Part shown: one piece after another, positions 31,147-38,308 of the stretch
Numbering within the stretch: position 1 is the first letter of the stretch
How the letters are laid out: each line of letters starts with the position of its first letter
Virus record (IMG/VR): IMGVR_UViG_3300013006_000058
Location: 1-42,113 of that record
From: a virus
DNA: 42,113 bases
Reading direction: 5' to 3' (one strand)
Position numbers and translations under genes: made by a program
The notes under the pieces: generated by a model
Databases searched by the model: none
Seen by the model: the letters and a program-made list of their open reading frames with translations, nothing else
Told to the model about the DNA's origin: nothing

Positions 31147-31362
31147 TTAATCGTTATGCCTCCAGATGCGCACATCTTTCCCCGTCGCCTCGCACAGTGA
31201 TTTCATCCACCGTTTCGAGAATTCGCGCATCACGGTTTTGCCGCAGGAGTTGCATCGGTATTTACTCATCGGCTTTAGCGTCGAGAGCGATTTGCACAAT
31301 GCGCTCCGCCTCTTGGTAAGCGGCTTCGATTGTTTCAATAACAGTTGTTTTTCCAGAGTCAT
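31147..31362 (-). CDS. Small zinc-ribbon protein whose start copies the terminase gene
   Basis: 71 residues from the ATG at 31362. The C-terminal 40 residues, from MSKYRCNSCGKTVMREF (possible start at 31269), carry a CxxC and a basic helix. The first 14 residues, MTLEKQLLLKQSKP, differ from the TerL N-terminus at two positions, and the DNA is nearly the same. A second reading frame over the same bases (ending in AYQEAERIVQIALDAKADE, stop at the ATG of the short form) also looks coding. The gene may thus be a chimera, two overlapping genes or a broken gene. Annotation uncertain. Confidence 0.4.
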   Translation of the reverse strand: MTLEKQLLLKQSKPLTKRRSALCKSLSTLKPMSKYRCNSCGKTVMREFSKRWMKSLCEATGKDVRIWRHND

Positions 31363-31483
31363 CGTTAGTTAGGTCAAAAGTTTCCTCCGCTGTTGTTACG
31401 CCGGGAGGCAGCGCCGTAGGCTTATGTCTTCTACAGTCCCTTCACCATCGGAGCGTCCCCCTGTGAAGTCGCAATACTAGGTT
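31363..31483. other. Spacer without a confident gene
   Basis: 121 bases between two small genes. One minus-strand frame is open over the whole spacer and into the next gene, but it has no ATG, GTG or TTG. An imperfect stem (TACGCCGGG...GCGCCGTA on the plus strand) could form a hairpin. It could be a transferred repeat or the remnant of a gene. Confidence 0.35.
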
Positions 31484-31684
31484 CTAAAGCAAGCGATTGT
31501 CTGGCGTTGATATTCTGAGGTTTTCATCACGGTGAAATTCAACATAGTGAGATGCCAGCATGATCGCGGTTTCTTCATCGTCGGCCTCATCGAGCGTATC
31601 CCACACCCCGCATTCGCGGAACTCGATCACCCAACGGGGTGAACAATGAGCCTGGAGACAGTGCTTTGGAACTTCAGCGGCCAT
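31484..31684 (-). CDS. 66-residue protein of unknown function
   Basis: Acidic, with the core RWVIEFRECGVWDTLDEADD and a helical end (EETAIMLASHYVEFHRD). It lies 8 bases after the 102-residue gene, on the same strand. Two Cys in the N-terminal part are not arranged as a zinc site. No family recognised. Confidence 0.5.
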   Translation of the reverse strand: MAAEVPKHCLQAHCSPRWVIEFRECGVWDTLDEADDEETAIMLASHYVEFHRDENLRISTPDNRLL

Positions 31685-31692
31685 ATCAAAGT

Positions 31693-32001
31693 CTAAGGTT
31701 TGCGTGTCTTATCCTGGACGTTCAAAACAGCATCCACCTGCTTCAGCCAATCGGCTCCAGCAGGCAGCAGGTAATACAGCCCCTCATCCTTCCGCAGCTC
31801 AGCAAAGCCGTGCCGGATCATCTGACCCAAAAATTTCAGCGTGCTCGTTGCCGCAGACCCGCCTCGGTTGCGTGGCAGCAGCGGCTCAGGCTCAGCCTGT
31901 AGCTTCCGCATCTCAGCCACACCTTCAATGCCCAAGCCTGCTCGATACAGCCCATGCTCCTGCATAAACCGTGAAAATCTTGATGATTCAGTCGTCTTCA
32001 T
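31693..32001 (-). CDS. 102-residue protein of unknown function
   Basis: Started at the ATG at 32001, which has the ACAACTATG context; the longer frame to 32034 is not needed. It is helical, basic, with two aromatic-rich ends (FSRFMQEHGLYRAGLG and YYLLPAGADWLKQVDAVL), and could be a winged-helix-like DNA-binding protein. It follows the 70-residue gene in the leftward unit. It is not clear whether it belongs to replication or packaging. Confidence 0.5.
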   Translation of the reverse strand: MKTTESSRFSRFMQEHGLYRAGLGIEGVAEMRKLQAEPEPLLPRNRGGSAATSTLKFLGQMIRHGFAELRKDEGLYYLLPAGADWLKQVDAVLNVQDKTRKP

Positions 32002-32052
32002 AGTTGTTAGGTTTCTAAATTTATTGCAGGGCATATTGTTTGCGGGGGGTCA

Positions 32053-32265
32053 TCATGGCTTCACCTCCCTTGAGGCAATTATTCTGTCGGCAAAAATCCA
32101 AATATCCTCAACGCAAAAGCTTTTATCTTTTGCCGCTAACATTCCAGCCAAAGCCTGTCCTGCGAACCAGTCGCGGAGGGACATGCCATTGTAATTTTTA
32201 TCAGCATTATACCCAAGGTTTGGGAAGGCTGGTCCGCCGTCGTTTATTTGTTCTGGTGTGTTCAT
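32053..32265 (-). CDS. Small conserved phage protein with a GMSLRDWFAGQAL motif
   Basis: 70 residues. The pattern NDGGPAFPN followed by GMSLRDWFAGQALAGM is frequent in small phage proteins next to SSB or early genes, mostly of unknown function. The start overlaps the SSB stop (ATGA), so it is translated together with SSB. Helical C-terminus. No activity is known to me. Confidence 0.65.
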   Translation of the reverse strand: MNTPEQINDGGPAFPNLGYNADKNYNGMSLRDWFAGQALAGMLAAKDKSFCVEDIWIFADRIIASREVKP

Positions 32266-32777
32266 GGTTGTGTGTGCAGGAAGTTTTGGAGGTCTTCGTA
32301 TAGCTCAATTCCTGTTCGCCCAAACGGAATGTCATCGCCAGAAGATGGAGTCTCACCAAAGACCTCATCCATCGTCTCCTTGCCCGTCGCATTTCCCACT
32401 CCAGGACGCGGAGCCGGTGCCGCCTCACGCGCACCCCCACCTGCTGCACCCCGTGACTCACCGCAGAACTCCCAATGCTCTACAATATTCAGTGTCTTGC
32501 TGCGTGACTTCTGGGTTGCCTTATCGATCCAGAGCTCCTGTGCTTGGCGGCCATGAATCAATATCGGTCTCCCCTTCACAAAATGCTGCCCAATAGATTC
32601 ACCGGACTTCCCCCAGCATCGGCATTCATGAAACGTCACCTCCTCCTTTTTCTGACCGCTCTCATCGATCCATCGGCGGTTCGTTGCCATCGCAAATTCA
32701 CAGATAGCCGTCCCCTTAGGCGTGTATTTCACCTCAGGATTCCGCGTCAAATTGCCTTTCAGTATAATCGTATTCAT
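32262..32777 (-). CDS. ssb: Single-stranded DNA-binding protein with an internal acidic tip
   Basis: 171 residues. The N-terminal ~110 residues form the SSB OB fold (MNTIILKGNLTRNPEVKYTP, CRCWGKSGESIGQHFVKG). The usual acidic tip, which binds the DNA-repair and replication machinery, is present as GDDIPF at about 147-152, but 19 residues follow it (from GRTGIELYEDL). In most bacterial SSBs these are the last residues. A Gly/Ala-rich linker separates fold and tip. It lies 26 bases after the helicase. It coats single-stranded DNA in replication. Confidence 0.9.
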   Translation of the reverse strand: MNTIILKGNLTRNPEVKYTPKGTAICEFAMATNRRWIDESGQKKEEVTFHECRCWGKSGESIGQHFVKGRPILIHGRQAQELWIDKATQKSRSKTLNIVEHWEFCGESRGAAGGGAREAAPAPRPGVGNATGKETMDEVFGETPSSGDDIPFGRTGIELYEDLQNFLHTQP

Positions 32778-32803
32778 CGTTGTTTGTTCGTTGGTTAGTT
32801 TGG

Positions 32804-34474
32804 TTAATCTTCAAAAACACTGTCCATTTCCATGCGCGCCTTACTCACAGAGTGGCTCGACTTCTCCCGCTTCGGCGTGTGCGTCGAATAACTGCCCATC
32901 TGCCAATCCAGCGGGTTCGTGCTGTTCAGACTCGGCATCCGCGTCGCAAACTTTGTGAATTCTTTCACATACCGCACTTGCAGTTCGGGCGTCGGACCAC
33001 GGCGGTTCTTCCGCACAAATAGCATCGCCTTCTCCTCGTAGTCCTGCCGGGCAAAGCCACCGCTCTCCTCATCATACTTCAACCCATCCGACCACAGCGC
33101 AGGGCTGCGACCACGGCGTGGCTCAATCTGCGACTGCCAAGCCTTCTGCTTATCCTCAGCCAGTCGATGCCACTTCACATACTCATCCTCGCGGTGAATG
33201 AAGATGCAGTGATCCGCATACTGCTCAATCGCCGCGCTTCCTGCAAGATCCGCCAGCACCGGCGGCTTACCAGGGTTCTTGTCACTCTCACGATTCATCT
33301 GCACCAGCAGAAAGATCCCCAGCTTATGCTCCTTCTTCAGGTATTGCAGCGTCTCCATCACCTCCACCAGCCGCATCCGCTCATCCGCCTGCGCCCGGTA
33401 ATCCGCCGACTTCACCAAGTGCAAATGGTCCACCATGATCCACCTGATCCCATGCCGCCGCTTTGCCAACTGCACCTGAGCCCGAAGGTCAGCCGTGCTC
33501 ACCGCAGACGATGCACACACCAGCAGCGGCGACGCCCTTAACTTTTTCGACTGCGTAGCAATCGCGTCATGGTCCCCGCGTGAAAAGTGCCCCGTCACCG
33601 CCTTACTCGTATCCACACCCGCAGGCCCAAGCACCAACCGCGTGTAAAGCTGGTTACTGCTCATCTCGATGCTGAAGATCAAGCCTGGCACATTCTGATC
33701 CACCGCCAAATGGCTAGCGATCGTCCCTGCCATCGCCGTCTTCCCCATCGCCGGTCGTCCAGCGATCACACAAATTTCACCTTCACCGTCATCGATGCCG
33801 TGCAGCGTCTGATCGATCTCATGAATGCCCGTCGTTAAGCCAAGAACCTTGCCGCGATTATCGATCGTCCGTTGCAAATGATCCACCCAAGCATCCACAC
33901 CCGCCTGCGCAATAATCGCCCCCTCACGGCTCTCACCCAGAGCAGCCGACCTCTCCACTAGGCTAAAGATCCGTGACTCCGCCTGGGTAATCATCTCCAC
34001 CACATCCACCGGCCCAGCCTCGCCAATCCTCTGCGCCGCATCCACCGTCTTAGCAGACTCATGGATCAACTGCCTCAGCAGCCACTTATCCTGCACCACC
34101 TTGACGTAATGCGCCGCATTACGCGCCGAAGGCACAAACGTGTAAATGTCCATGATCCCCGCCGCCCCGCCGCATCGCTCCAGCAGCTCCTTACCTTTCA
34201 GAACCTCACCGATCAACACCGGATCCAGCGGCTTATTACCATCCACCAGGCTCAGCATCTCCGCATAAATCGTCCGGTTCCCCTCATGGTAAAACGCATC
34301 AGGCGTCAGCTTACCACGCACCTCCAGCACCCAGCGCTCAGGATCCTGCATCATCGCAGACAGCACACCCTTCTCCGCCTCATCAGAAAACGGCAGCGCC
34401 TTATTCACCCCCGCCAGCAGCTCCTCAGCCCCAGCCTCCTCAAACCGCTTCCGGCCATACACAGACTCACTCAT
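32804..34474 (-). CDS. Replicative DNA helicase, DnaB-like
   Basis: 556 residues. The N-terminal domain (about 30-140) has the DnaB fold, with EAEKGVLSAMMQDPE and the linker helix. The RecA-like domain has Walker A GRPAMGKTAM (about 238), a Walker B-like block ending in VDHLHLV, and the DnaB signature ADLAGSAAIEQYAD (about 415). It unwinds DNA at the fork and would be loaded at the phage origin by the initiator encoded two genes upstream. No phage polymerase gene is seen, so the host polymerase is probably used. Confidence 0.92.
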   Translation of the reverse strand: MSESVYGRKRFEEAGAEELLAGVNKALPFSDEAEKGVLSAMMQDPERWVLEVRGKLTPDAFYHEGNRTIYAEMLSLVDGNKPLDPVLIGEVLKGKELLERCGGAAGIMDIYTFVPSARNAAHYVKVVQDKWLLRQLIHESAKTVDAAQRIGEAGPVDVVEMITQAESRIFSLVERSAALGESREGAIIAQAGVDAWVDHLQRTIDNRGKVLGLTTGIHEIDQTLHGIDDGEGEICVIAGRPAMGKTAMAGTIASHLAVDQNVPGLIFSIEMSSNQLYTRLVLGPAGVDTSKAVTGHFSRGDHDAIATQSKKLRASPLLVCASSAVSTADLRAQVQLAKRRHGIRWIMVDHLHLVKSADYRAQADERMRLVEVMETLQYLKKEHKLGIFLLVQMNRESDKNPGKPPVLADLAGSAAIEQYADHCIFIHREDEYVKWHRLAEDKQKAWQSQIEPRRGRSPALWSDGLKYDEESGGFARQDYEEKAMLFVRKNRRGPTPELQVRYVKEFTKFATRMPSLNSTNPLDWQMGSYSTHTPKREKSSHSVSKARMEMDSVFED

Positions 34475-34716
34475 GGCTGCTCTCCTTTCGCGGCTGAGAT
34501 AAAAAGGTTACGGACAATCTGAGTCGAAGTCCAACTCGACCAGTAGGCGGATTCGATAGCTTCGTCATTAACTTCCAATAACCGCTTAACCGCATCTTGA
34601 AGCTGTTGCTCAAGCCTATTGTGAGCATCGCGCAGCGCCAGCACAACCGCGTCATACTCTCGCTTCTCCACGTATTCGACGAGCTTATCCCCGTCCATCT
34701 GAAGGTAAGTTTTCAT
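34471..34716 (-). CDS. 81-residue helical protein between initiator and helicase
   Basis: Starts MKTYLQMDGDKLVEYVEKRE. Almost all helix, with a possible coiled coil, and coupled to both neighbours by ATGA. Its position between the DUF1376 initiator and the DnaB-like helicase is where many phages keep the helicase loader, though it lacks the ATPase motifs of known loaders and is too short. A small loader or adaptor is the most reasonable guess. Confidence 0.55.
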   Translation of the reverse strand: MKTYLQMDGDKLVEYVEKREYDAVVLALRDAHNRLEQQLQDAVKRLLEVNDEAIESAYWSSWTSTQIVRNLFISAAKGEQP

Positions 34717-35651
34717 ACCAGCTCGCCCCCCTTCTCTTTTCGGCTATCCAGCCAAGCGCGCACCTGTCGCTGGTCCGCCTGTGGCATCAACTCCCAGGCA
34801 GCATAAACCTCCTGCCAGTCATCCCCCCAAAGCTCGACCATCGCCAGCTCCCAGCCGTCTGGAGCCCCCGTCCCCCGGCTCTCAGGAACATCCGCCAGCG
34901 CCGCCTCTTTTTCTTTTTTTTGCCAGCTCAAACCTTGCAATGAACTCATGGGGTTCGTGATCTTCTCCGTGAACAACCCTGCCCAGTTGTTCGACATCGA
35001 AGCCTCCACACTGGCAGCGACCTGTTCTGGGCTGAACCGGAGTTGTTGCGTCAGCAGAGCTTGCCAACCAATCGGCAGATACCCCTTCCTCTGCTCCAGC
35101 TTGTAATCAAACCAACGCCTCAATGGCATTCGGTAAGCCTCAGACACCTCATCAGAAAAGAATGGCTCTGCCAACCTGCCTGACTTCCCCCGGTCACGGG
35201 GGGTAGGGGGTATGGATAAGGATAAGGATATAGGATTACGGAGTGCGCGCGTGCGAGGCATAGCGTCTGCATGTCGTTCGCTTTGCGTTGGCATTGCATC
35301 CGCTATGCGTTCGCATTGCGTTCGCATTGCGGACGAATCCCAGCGGGATAGTGCTGCCTCCTTTGCCTTGCCTCTTTTTTCATGAGCCTTAAACAGTTCA
35401 TGCTCAATGCGTTTCTGCACATATCCCTCAGGGGTTTCCTGAAAGAATTGCTCGATCACGCTTAGCACGGCGTGCTGTTCGTCCTTCGTAAAGGCTGCGC
35501 ACAAGCGAAACAGCATCTTCTCATCAGTTGGCAGTGCGCGTTCAGTGCTGTAACACCAATCCATCAGCACATTGTAAGCTCCGTGTTCAGTTAAACTTAG
35601 CTGCCGCGTGTCTTTGGCATAGTCTCCGAGATGGCGAGTGTAAGTGTGCAT
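34713..35651 (-). CDS. DUF1376-family replication initiator
   Basis: 312 residues from the ATG at 35651 (the frame to 35702 is not used; the start forms TAATG with the previous stop). The N-terminal block (HLGDYAKDTRQLSLTEHGAYNVLMDWCY) matches the YdaU/DUF1376 domain, a winged-helix type found in phage initiators. A Lys-rich linker and a low-complexity stretch follow, and then a helical C-terminal region that may contact the helicase. Residues about 106-132 are encoded by seven 11-bp DNA repeats, the likely origin. So the gene carries its own target, like lambda O. Confidence 0.8.
   Translation of the reverse strand: MHTYTRHLGDYAKDTRQLSLTEHGAYNVLMDWCYSTERALPTDEKMLFRLCAAFTKDEQHAVLSVIEQFFQETPEGYVQKRIEHELFKAHEKRGKAKEAALSRWDSSAMRTQCERIADAMPTQSERHADAMPRTRALRNPISLSLSIPPTPRDRGKSGRLAEPFFSDEVSEAYRMPLRRWFDYKLEQRKGYLPIGWQALLTQQLRFSPEQVAASVEASMSNNWAGLFTEKITNPMSSLQGLSWQKKEKEAALADVPESRGTGAPDGWELAMVELWGDDWQEVYAAWELMPQADQRQVRAWLDSRKEKGGELV
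35258..35334. repeat. ori: Seven 11-bp iterons: putative replication origin
   Basis: Seven head-to-tail units with consensus GCATTGCGTTC start at 35258, 35269, 35280, 35291, 35302, 35313 and 35324. Each is exactly 11 bp, so near one helical turn. The period is not divisible by three, so the repeats are read in shifting frames and cannot be a peptide repeat. A short purine-rich tract made of GGATAA copies (about 35214-35235) lies alongside and may be the unwinding element. Iterons inside an initiator gene are known from lambda-like phages. Confidence 0.75.
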
Positions 35652-35890
35652 TAGCGTTGCCCCTCCTTCATTTGGGCCATTTCCGTCGTAGCCTCTAGGC
35701 ACAGCTCAAAAGCCTGTTTCAGCACAGCCAAGCCCTTCGCCGCGTTACGGCGACCAGACACAAATTTCACATGCTGATCCTGGCGCTGATCAACCCGCAA
35801 GATAGGCCACAGAGTATTGCCTTCTCTGACCTCGCAGACATACACAGCCAGCTCAGTAGGCAGTTCACTTTTTGATTTTAATTCGTTCAT
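35651..35890 (-). CDS. 79-residue protein of unknown function
   Basis: Starts MNELKSKSELPTELAVYVCE at the ATG at 35890 with the CTACTATG context; an alternative ATG at 35914 would overlap the previous gene by 14 bases. Strand-rich middle and a helical end (LAVLKQAFELCLEATTEMAQ). Its stop shares the A with the initiator start (TAATG), so both are made together. Function unknown. Confidence 0.55.
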   Translation of the reverse strand: MNELKSKSELPTELAVYVCEVREGNTLWPILRVDQRQDQHVKFVSGRRNAAKGLAVLKQAFELCLEATTEMAQMKEGQR

Positions 35891-35900
35891 AGTAGATTCG

Positions 35901-36137
35901 TTAATCGATGTCATTGGCTGCCAATTTCTTGCCGTCCCGCAGCACTCGGCTTGTTGCGTCTGTCGTTGGTTTGTGTTGCCGTGCCTCCGCCTGATTCACC
36001 TCCAGCGTCAGGCTCAGCAGATGCATTTGCGCCTCCATCAGCTCATCCCCAGGCACCACACCGCGCAGCTCAGTGAGATGCCCACGGATTACACCCGCCT
36101 GCCTGCGGATCGCCTCACAGCGTTCAGAGACCGACAT
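35901..36137 (-). CDS. 78-residue helical protein of unknown function
   Basis: Starts MSVSERCEAIRRQAGVIRGH. Helical and charged. The first 14 bases overlap the end of the upstream zinc protein in another frame. A slip on the A8G6 run at 36145-36158 would join the two frames. No family recognised. Confidence 0.5.
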   Translation of the reverse strand: MSVSERCEAIRRQAGVIRGHLTELRGVVPGDELMEAQMHLLSLTLEVNQAEARQHKPTTDATSRVLRDGKKLAANDID

Positions 36138-36405
36138 CGTGATGCCCCCCTTTTTTTTGCTTGGTCCGGATATTCAGAGCCTCCTCGCTTATCAAGCGCG
36201 CCAGCTTGTCCGCCTCCTCAAACGATGAAGCCCTAACTGTAGAGCCAGCTATCCGCAGAATCAGCGCCTCATACCGCTCCAGATCCATGGTAATCTCAAG
36301 GATAGGCCGTTGCCAAGTCCTGGGCACAAAGCACTCAGGACACTCCTTCTCTTGGCAGTCAATCCCATTGGAAAGCCTGCAATGTGGACAAATCAGTTCT
36401 GACAT
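36124..36405 (-). CDS. Zinc-ribbon protein
   Basis: 93 residues. CPHC at about 6-9, then CQEKECPEC gives two CxxC-like pairs, enough for one zinc ribbon. The C-terminal half is helical and acidic. Its end is encoded by an A8G6 run (KKGG). The ATG at 36405 has the CAACTATG context. The neighbours are early leftward genes, so an early regulator is plausible. Confidence 0.6.
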   Translation of the reverse strand: MSELICPHCRLSNGIDCQEKECPECFVPRTWQRPILEITMDLERYEALILRIAGSTVRASSFEEADKLARLISEEALNIRTKQKKGGHHDVGL

Positions 36406-36432
36406 AGTTGGTTGGTTTCTATTTGAAAATCG

Positions 36433-36715
36433 TTAAGCCGCCGCCCGTGCATATTTGAAGACCGTGCCTTCATCCGTCGGCATGCATTCCAGCAGCACCG
36501 GAAGAGTGAATTGAGCAGGCGTCACGCCCCGCCCCAGCAAGTGGATGAAGCACACCTGCCCAGAACTCTGGACCCGCCCTATCAAGGTGCGCCCCCGCTC
36601 TGAGTAATCCGCGCGAGCAATCGCCCACACCGCAGCAGCAGCCGCCGCCGCCCCCTCTTTTTTTTTTTCGTGTAGCCCGCCTTGGAGCCGATCGCAGAAT
36701 GGAATCAATGGTCAT
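36433..36715 (-). CDS. Small protein with a probable frameshift at an A11 run
   Basis: The ATGA overlap with the upstream gene puts the start at 36715 (MTIDSILRSAPRRATR). That frame turns into Gly/Cys/Arg noise after a run of 11 A's (T's at 36658-36668 on the plus strand). The sensible C-terminal part (RTLIGRVQSSGQVCFIHLLG, ending in YARAAA) lies in another frame that has only a TTG start. Losing one A would join the two into about 94 residues. So this is either a real slip site, a sequencing error in a homopolymer or a broken gene. The joined protein is strand-rich; no family recognised. Confidence 0.5.
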
Positions 36716-37497
36716 AAAATTTCATCTTGGTTAAAGGATATAGATGCAGCCACCGGCGCAGGCCCACGCCCCCCCCCTCCCCCTGTCAAAGCAGCGTCAC
36801 CCGTAGCCAGTCCAGCCGCCGCCGCGCCCTGCTCAGTGTCTCCTAGAGTGTCACGCGTCAACTTAACAACCTCATAATCAGCAGATTGACACCTTGACAC
36901 AGTGGCTTGCACATCCAGTGCCCCCAGATCCGACCCCGCGCCGAGCGCCTCCGCAGCCAATGGTGAGATTTCCCGCGCCTCACAATCTATTTGCCGCGCC
37001 TTTTGGGCTAGGCGTTCGGCCATCGCGTTAGCGTCCACATGCACCACCACCGCGCCCATAATGCTTGTGGCTTGGCCCCTCATGAGGTTGCTAGTCTCCG
37101 CTAACATCTTGGCAGTTCCGGCCGCTTGATACGCATCGTCGCAGCTGTCAGCTAATTCAAGCGCGCGCTCTGCGTAAACTTCCGCACCCAGCAACATGGC
37201 ATCCGCCAGCGCCGCCTTCCGCGTTGCTACTTCTAAACGCTCACGCCGGGCAATTGCCAAGACTGTGTGAGTGCCGAGGCCCCACATCTTCATGCAGTAA
37301 CGCACCGACTTGCCAGCCGCTAGCGCCTGCAAAAGATCATCATAAACGCGCCGGTCCCGCTCGTAAAGCAGCTGCCCGGTACAGCGTTTGGTCAGTCGTG
37401 CCTCAGCTTCTAGCGGATGCTCCCCCAGATCCAGCAGCAGCCCTTGTGCCGCCTCGCCAGCAAGTAGGCTCTCATCACGTTTGGCCTTGCGTTTCAT
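36712..37497 (-). CDS. HTH protein, possible terminase small subunit or regulator
   Basis: 261 residues. A helix-turn-helix at about 55-85 (SVRYCMKMWGLGTHTVLAIA) is followed by a long helix with ALADAMLLGAEVYAERAL, then a Gly/Ala-rich disordered tail. HTH plus long oligomerising helices is the layout of small terminases, and no other gene here fits that role. But it lies 6 kb from the large subunit, among early regulators. A DNA-binding regulator is the alternative. Coupled to the next gene by ATGA. Confidence 0.5.
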   Translation of the reverse strand: MKRKAKRDESLLAGEAAQGLLLDLGEHPLEAEARLTKRCTGQLLYERDRRVYDDLLQALAAGKSVRYCMKMWGLGTHTVLAIARRERLEVATRKAALADAMLLGAEVYAERALELADSCDDAYQAAGTAKMLAETSNLMRGQATSIMGAVVVHVDANAMAERLAQKARQIDCEAREISPLAAEALGAGSDLGALDVQATVSRCQSADYEVVKLTRDTLGDTEQGAAAAGLATGDAALTGGGGGRGPAPVAASISFNQDEIL

Positions 37498-37500
37498 AGG

Positions 37501-37875
37501 CTATAGGCTCAGCCACCTCCTCAGCTCGCTTTCAGGAATCAGGACCGAGGCACTTTTAGCCGTGCCTATCTTCACCTTCCGCATACGGCCCGACTTGATC
37601 CAGTCGCGCACCGTGTCCGCGGTTTTGTCCAGCAGGCCGGCCACAGTCTCCGGCGAATAATGCGGCTCAATCCTTCGGCCACAAAATAAAAAAAGAGAGC
37701 GCCCGCTAATCTGCCACTCACCGCGCAGCAGCTCCGCACCAGGCAGCAGGCCCACAGCGCACCAACGGTCAACGATCGCGCGCGGAGTGTCCAGCAGTGC
37801 GGCCACCTCAGCCGCTGACCAGGTGCCACGGCGCAGCAGGTCCGTTAGGTCCATTTGTGAGTCAGTTTTAGCCAT
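37501..37875 (-). CDS. Tandem excisionase-like HTH protein
   Basis: 124 residues with two similar winged-HTH units. The first (TWSAAEVAALLDTPRAIVDR) is at about 18-68, the second (HYSPETVAGLLDKTADTVRD) at about 71-123. Both match the MerR/excisionase-type (HTH_17) pattern of EVAxLLxxxxxxVxxW. Double units suggest binding to a dimeric or two-turn site. In a temperate phage with an integrase and without any other Xis, this is the best excisionase or early-regulator candidate. A role in excision is inferred. Confidence 0.65.
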   Translation of the reverse strand: MAKTDSQMDLTDLLRRGTWSAAEVAALLDTPRAIVDRWCAVGLLPGAELLRGEWQISGRSLFLFCGRRIEPHYSPETVAGLLDKTADTVRDWIKSGRMRKVKIGTAKSASVLIPESELRRWLSL

Positions 37876-37901
37876 AGCAAAAAAAGAAAAAGGGCCGCGC
37901 T

Positions 37902-38120
37902 TCAGTGGCCCACTTGGGCGAGCCGCTCACCCGCGCAAAGGTCACGGTATTCGCGCCAGGCGTCGGGCGTCATGAGATGCATGGCACCACCCAGCCCAGC
38001 ACCGCCCACAGGCAGCGAGCCATCGGGCAGAGGCCACCCGGCCGCAGCCTGGAAGCCAGCCGCTAAAAAAAGAGACGCCGCCGATATGTACGTCAGCTCA
38101 GAGACAGGCGCGGAGATCAT
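37902..38120 (-). CDS. 72-residue protein of unknown function
   Basis: Starts MISAPVSELTYISAASLFLAAG. It has a Gly-rich centre (LPVGGAGLGGAMHLM) and no clear membrane segment. ATGA-coupled to the 63-residue membrane protein. No family recognised. Confidence 0.45.
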   Translation of the reverse strand: MISAPVSELTYISAASLFLAAGFQAAAGWPLPDGSLPVGGAGLGGAMHLMTPDAWREYRDLCAGERLAQVGH

Positions 38121-38308
38121 AGGACGGCAAAAACGACAAAGATCAGCGCCAGCATTAGCCCGCCCATTAGGGCCCGGTGCAGCTCTAGCAGAGCAGCCGC
38201 GCGCAGCTCACGCGCAGCCCTCAGGCGTTTAGCTCTGGGACTCTCAGCCCGTAGCCGCGCATAAAAGGCCGCTGCACGGTCAGTCACTCGATCATTGCCG
38301 TAGATCAT
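38117..38308 (-). CDS. 63-residue protein with a C-terminal membrane anchor
   Basis: The start at 38308 is set by the ATGA overlap with the RHH gene; the longer frame to 38374 is Lys/Gly-rich noise. The N-terminal 40 residues are helical and basic, and the last ~18 (GLMLALIFVVFAVL) are a membrane segment. A tail-anchored protein directly behind the repressor-like gene could act in exclusion. Function unknown. Confidence 0.5.
   Translation of the reverse strand: MIYGNDRVTDRAAAFYARLRAESPRAKRLRAARELRAAALLELHRALMGGLMLALIFVVFAVL

Noticed and set aside
30435-31319. A plus-strand open frame of 294 codons
   Set aside because: It runs against several coupled small genes on the minus strand and shows no domain.
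35258-35334. CRISPR array
   Set aside because: Units of 11 bp without spacers; these are iterons.
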